DNA of 7,454 nt from Syntrophomonadaceae bacterium (lineage in GTDB: Bacteria; Bacillota; Syntrophomonadia; Syntrophomonadales; Syntrophomonadaceae). Below are positions 5,735-7,454 of this stretch, one piece after another; position 1 is the first letter of the stretch, and every line of letters starts with the position of its first letter. The notes under the pieces are model-generated. The model did not search any database. It was not told the origin of the DNA and saw nothing but the letters and a program-made list of their open reading frames with translations. Location: positions 1 through 7,454 of the forward strand of contig JAAYJY010000233.1 in NCBI GenBank assembly GCA_012522705.1. Direction: 5' to 3'. The position numbers and the translations under genes were made by a program.

Positions 5735-7021
5735 ATGCGGATAAAGAGACTGGACACCGCCCAAGGGGGCCTGGAGGCATTTATTGCCGCCGGGGCCATC
5801 GACCTGGGGCTTTACGAAGCCGGGGTGAAAGCCATCGGTGAGGAGGTGCGAACCCAAGGCAACCGGGGGATATTCGCCTGCACCGCCCGTTATGACGGGG
5901 CGGCCATCGACGAGTCGAATTTCCTGGTGAGTGAAACCGAGGTAGAGGAAGCCTGGGACCAGGTCGACGATGATCTCGTGTTCGCCCTGCGCAAGGCCAT
6001 CGATAACATAACCCTGTTTCACCAAAGGCAATTGCGCAACTCCTGGATGGAACCGGATGAGAAAGGCAATATCCTGGGGCAGCTGTATCGCCCCCTGGAA
6101 AGGGTAGGCATCTATGTTCCGGGCGGTACCGCTGCTTATCCGTCCTCGGTACTCATGAATGCCATACCGGCCATGGTCGCCGGGGTAAGGGAGATCGCCA
6201 TGGTCAGCCCCCCCGACCGGCAGGGCCGCATGAATCCGTACACCCTGGTGGCGGCGGCGGAACTGGGCTTGACCGAGATCTACAAGATGGGCGGAGCCCA
6301 GGCGATTTTCGGATTAGCCTGGGGCACTGAAACCATCCGCAATGTGGACCTGATCAGCGGGCCGGGCAATATTTATGTTACCATAGCCAAGAAGATGGTT
6401 TATGGCGACTGCAATATCGATATGCTGGCTGGTCCCAGCGAGATCCTGATTGTAGCCGACCGGGCGGCAAATCCGGTCTATGTGGCGGCGGACATGATGT
6501 CCCAGGCGGAGCATGATGTGCTGGCCCGCAGCATCCTGGTCACCGATGATGCCGGCCTGATGGACGCGGTGGAAAAGGAGATCGGGCGCCAGGTAAAATA
6601 CCTTTCCCGTCCGGAGATAATCGAGAAATCACTGACCGAACATGGGGCCATGATCAAGGTGGCCGACCTCCGGGAAGCCTGCGCGGTGGCCAACAAGGTT
6701 GCCCCCGAGCACCTGGAGCTGATGGTCGACAAACCATTTGAGATCCTAAGCCTGATAAAGAATGCTGGAGCCATATTCCTGGGCAGCAACACCCCTGAAC
6801 CGGTGGGGGATTATCTCGCCGGCCCCAACCACATCCTGCCTACCGGAGGGACGGCCCGTTTCTATTCTCCGGTCACCGTCGATACCTTTACCAAGGCCTC
6901 CAGTATAATATACTATTCCCGGCGGGGGATGGAAGAAGATGCAGATGATATCATCAAATTTGCCCAGGTGGAAGGCCTGACTGCTCATGCCAATTGTCTG
7001 CACGTAAGAAAGGAGAGCTGA
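5735..7021 (+). CDS. hisD: HisD, histidinol dehydrogenase
   Basis: HisD is a zinc enzyme that oxidises L-histidinol to L-histidine in two NAD-dependent steps, the end of the pathway. Length 428 aa matches the family (about 430). Motifs: PLERVGIYVPGGTAAYPSSV (120-139), GGAQAIFGLAWGTETI (186-201), SGPGNIYV (208-215), IDMLAGPSEILIVAD (228-242), SQAEHD (256-261), APEHLEL (323-329), GDYLAGPNHILPTGG (358-372) and EGLTAHA (413-419). By alignment with the E. coli enzyme, the zinc ligands are Gln257, His260, Asp359 and His418, and the catalytic pair is Glu325-His326; all are present. ATG 5735 is two bases after the hisG stop and eight bases after AAGGAG, so the genes are tightly linked. No truncation or frameshift is seen, and the enzyme should be active and cytoplasmic. 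Confidence 0.98.
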   Translation: MRIKRLDTAQGGLEAFIAAGAIDLGLYEAGVKAIGEEVRTQGNRGIFACTARYDGAAIDESNFLVSETEVEEAWDQVDDDLVFALRKAIDNITLFHQRQLRNSWMEPDEKGNILGQLYRPLERVGIYVPGGTAAYPSSVLMNAIPAMVAGVREIAMVSPPDRQGRMNPYTLVAAAELGLTEIYKMGGAQAIFGLAWGTETIRNVDLISGPGNIYVTIAKKMVYGDCNIDMLAGPSEILIVADRAANPVYVAADMMSQAEHDVLARSILVTDDAGLMDAVEKEIGRQVKYLSRPEIIEKSLTEHGAMIKVADLREACAVANKVAPEHLELMVDKPFEILSLIKNAGAIFLGSNTPEPVGDYLAGPNHILPTGGTARFYSPVTVDTFTKASSIIYYSRRGMEEDADDIIKFAQVEGLTAHANCLHVRKES

Positions 7022-7022
7022 T

Positions 7023-7454
7023 ATGGCGGAAGAAAGAAGAGTTGGGGATATCAAGCGCAAGACCCGCGAGACCGAGGTCTTTGTGGAACTGGAACTGGAC
7101 GGGAACGGGCTGCACCAGATCGACACCGAGATAACTTTCCTGAGCCATATGCTGACCCTGTTCGCAGTTCACAGCCTCTGCAACCTGAAGCTGGCTGCCC
7201 GGGGCGACATGGAGGTAGATGACCATCATACCGTCGAGGATATCGGTATCTGCATGGGCGAAGCGATTAAAATGGCCCTGGGGGACAAGAAGGGCATCAC
7301 CCGGTATGGCGAGGCTATCATCCCCATGGATGAAGCCCTGGCCCGGGTGATCATCGATTTGTCCAATCGCCCCGGCTTGTTCTATGACGTACCGGTGACG
7401 GCGGAGCGTCTGGGGGTCTTGAGCACGGAGAATATCAAAGAGTTCTTTCAGGCG
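7023..7454 (+). CDS. hisB: HisB, imidazoleglycerol-phosphate dehydratase (3' partial)
   Basis: HisB removes water from imidazoleglycerol phosphate to give imidazole acetol phosphate, using paired Mn ions in a 24-mer. ATG 7023 lies one base after the hisD stop and seven bases after AAAGGAG (7009-7015). The frame stays open to the window end: 144 codons of a usual 190-200, so about 50 residues, including the second metal-ligand cluster, lie outside. Visible: RKTRETEV (12-19), FLSHML (39-44) with ligand His42, the signature VDDHHTVEDIG (65-75) with His68, His69 and Glu72, GITRYG (91-96), PMDEAL (101-106) and DLSNRP (112-117). It has no HAD phosphatase domain at its N-terminus, so it is the monofunctional type. 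Deviations from consensus are Ser41 where the family has Asp (FxDHML), TEIT for TGIG, and Asn115 for Gly. The order hisG-hisD-hisB matches Firmicute his operons. Confidence 0.94.
   Translation, partial: MAEERRVGDIKRKTRETEVFVELELDGNGLHQIDTEITFLSHMLTLFAVHSLCNLKLAARGDMEVDDHHTVEDIGICMGEAIKMALGDKKGITRYGEAIIPMDEALARVIIDLSNRPGLFYDVPVTAERLGVLSTENIKEFFQA

Noticed and set aside
5109..5780. Minus-strand open frame opposite hisG (223 codons)
   Set aside because: It covers hisG and runs into hisD with no domain signal, and is a codon-bias shadow.
6904..6909. TATAAT within hisD as a -10 element
   Set aside because: No -35-like hexamer lies at suitable spacing. It is explained by the codons of the Ser-Ile-Ile-Tyr-Tyr segment.

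Overview
The window is a densely packed, single-strand piece of bacterial chromosome. Every supported gene lies on the + strand. In order they are: the 3' part of purH, then purD, a small membrane protein with TPR-like repeats, an HD-domain phosphohydrolase, hisZ, hisG, hisD, and the 5' part of hisB, which runs off the right edge. Gaps between genes are at most about 60 bases, and several junctions overlap or nearly touch, so the layout reads as one operon or two operons joined end to end. No stretch longer than 300 bases lacks a gene. I found no RNA gene, mobile element, CRISPR array or clear intrinsic terminator.

Organism: the sequence shows a short-form HisG paired with HisZ, the order hisZ-hisG-hisD-hisB, strong AGGAGG-type Shine-Dalgarno sequences, candidate TTG and GTG starts, and moderately high GC (roughly 55-60% by eye) with frequent ATA isoleucine codons. 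This fits a Gram-positive anaerobe of the Clostridia, for example a Syntrophomonas/Peptococcaceae-like lineage. That placement is an inference; HisZ/short HisG also occur in other phyla.

Left region (1-2578): purH (AICAR transformylase/IMP cyclohydrolase) and purD (GAR synthetase) are de novo purine genes. Middle region (2579-3861): two genes of unknown exact role, a three-TM protein with a helical TPR-like tail and an HD metal-dependent phosphohydrolase with all expected metal-ligand positions. Right region (3910-7454): the first steps of histidine biosynthesis. HisG and HisZ form the ATP phosphoribosyltransferase, HisD performs the last two oxidations, and HisB dehydrates imidazoleglycerol phosphate.

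How the genes fit together: histidine synthesis consumes ATP and PRPP and releases AICAR, which PurH returns to IMP, so a purH-purD/his arrangement is metabolically coherent. The enzymes are ordinary members of known families. The least explained parts are the two middle genes, a tiny coupled mini-ORF ahead of the membrane gene, and a two-part inverted repeat spanning the end of the HD gene and the hisZ leader. I see no convincing new defence, mobile or catalytic system.
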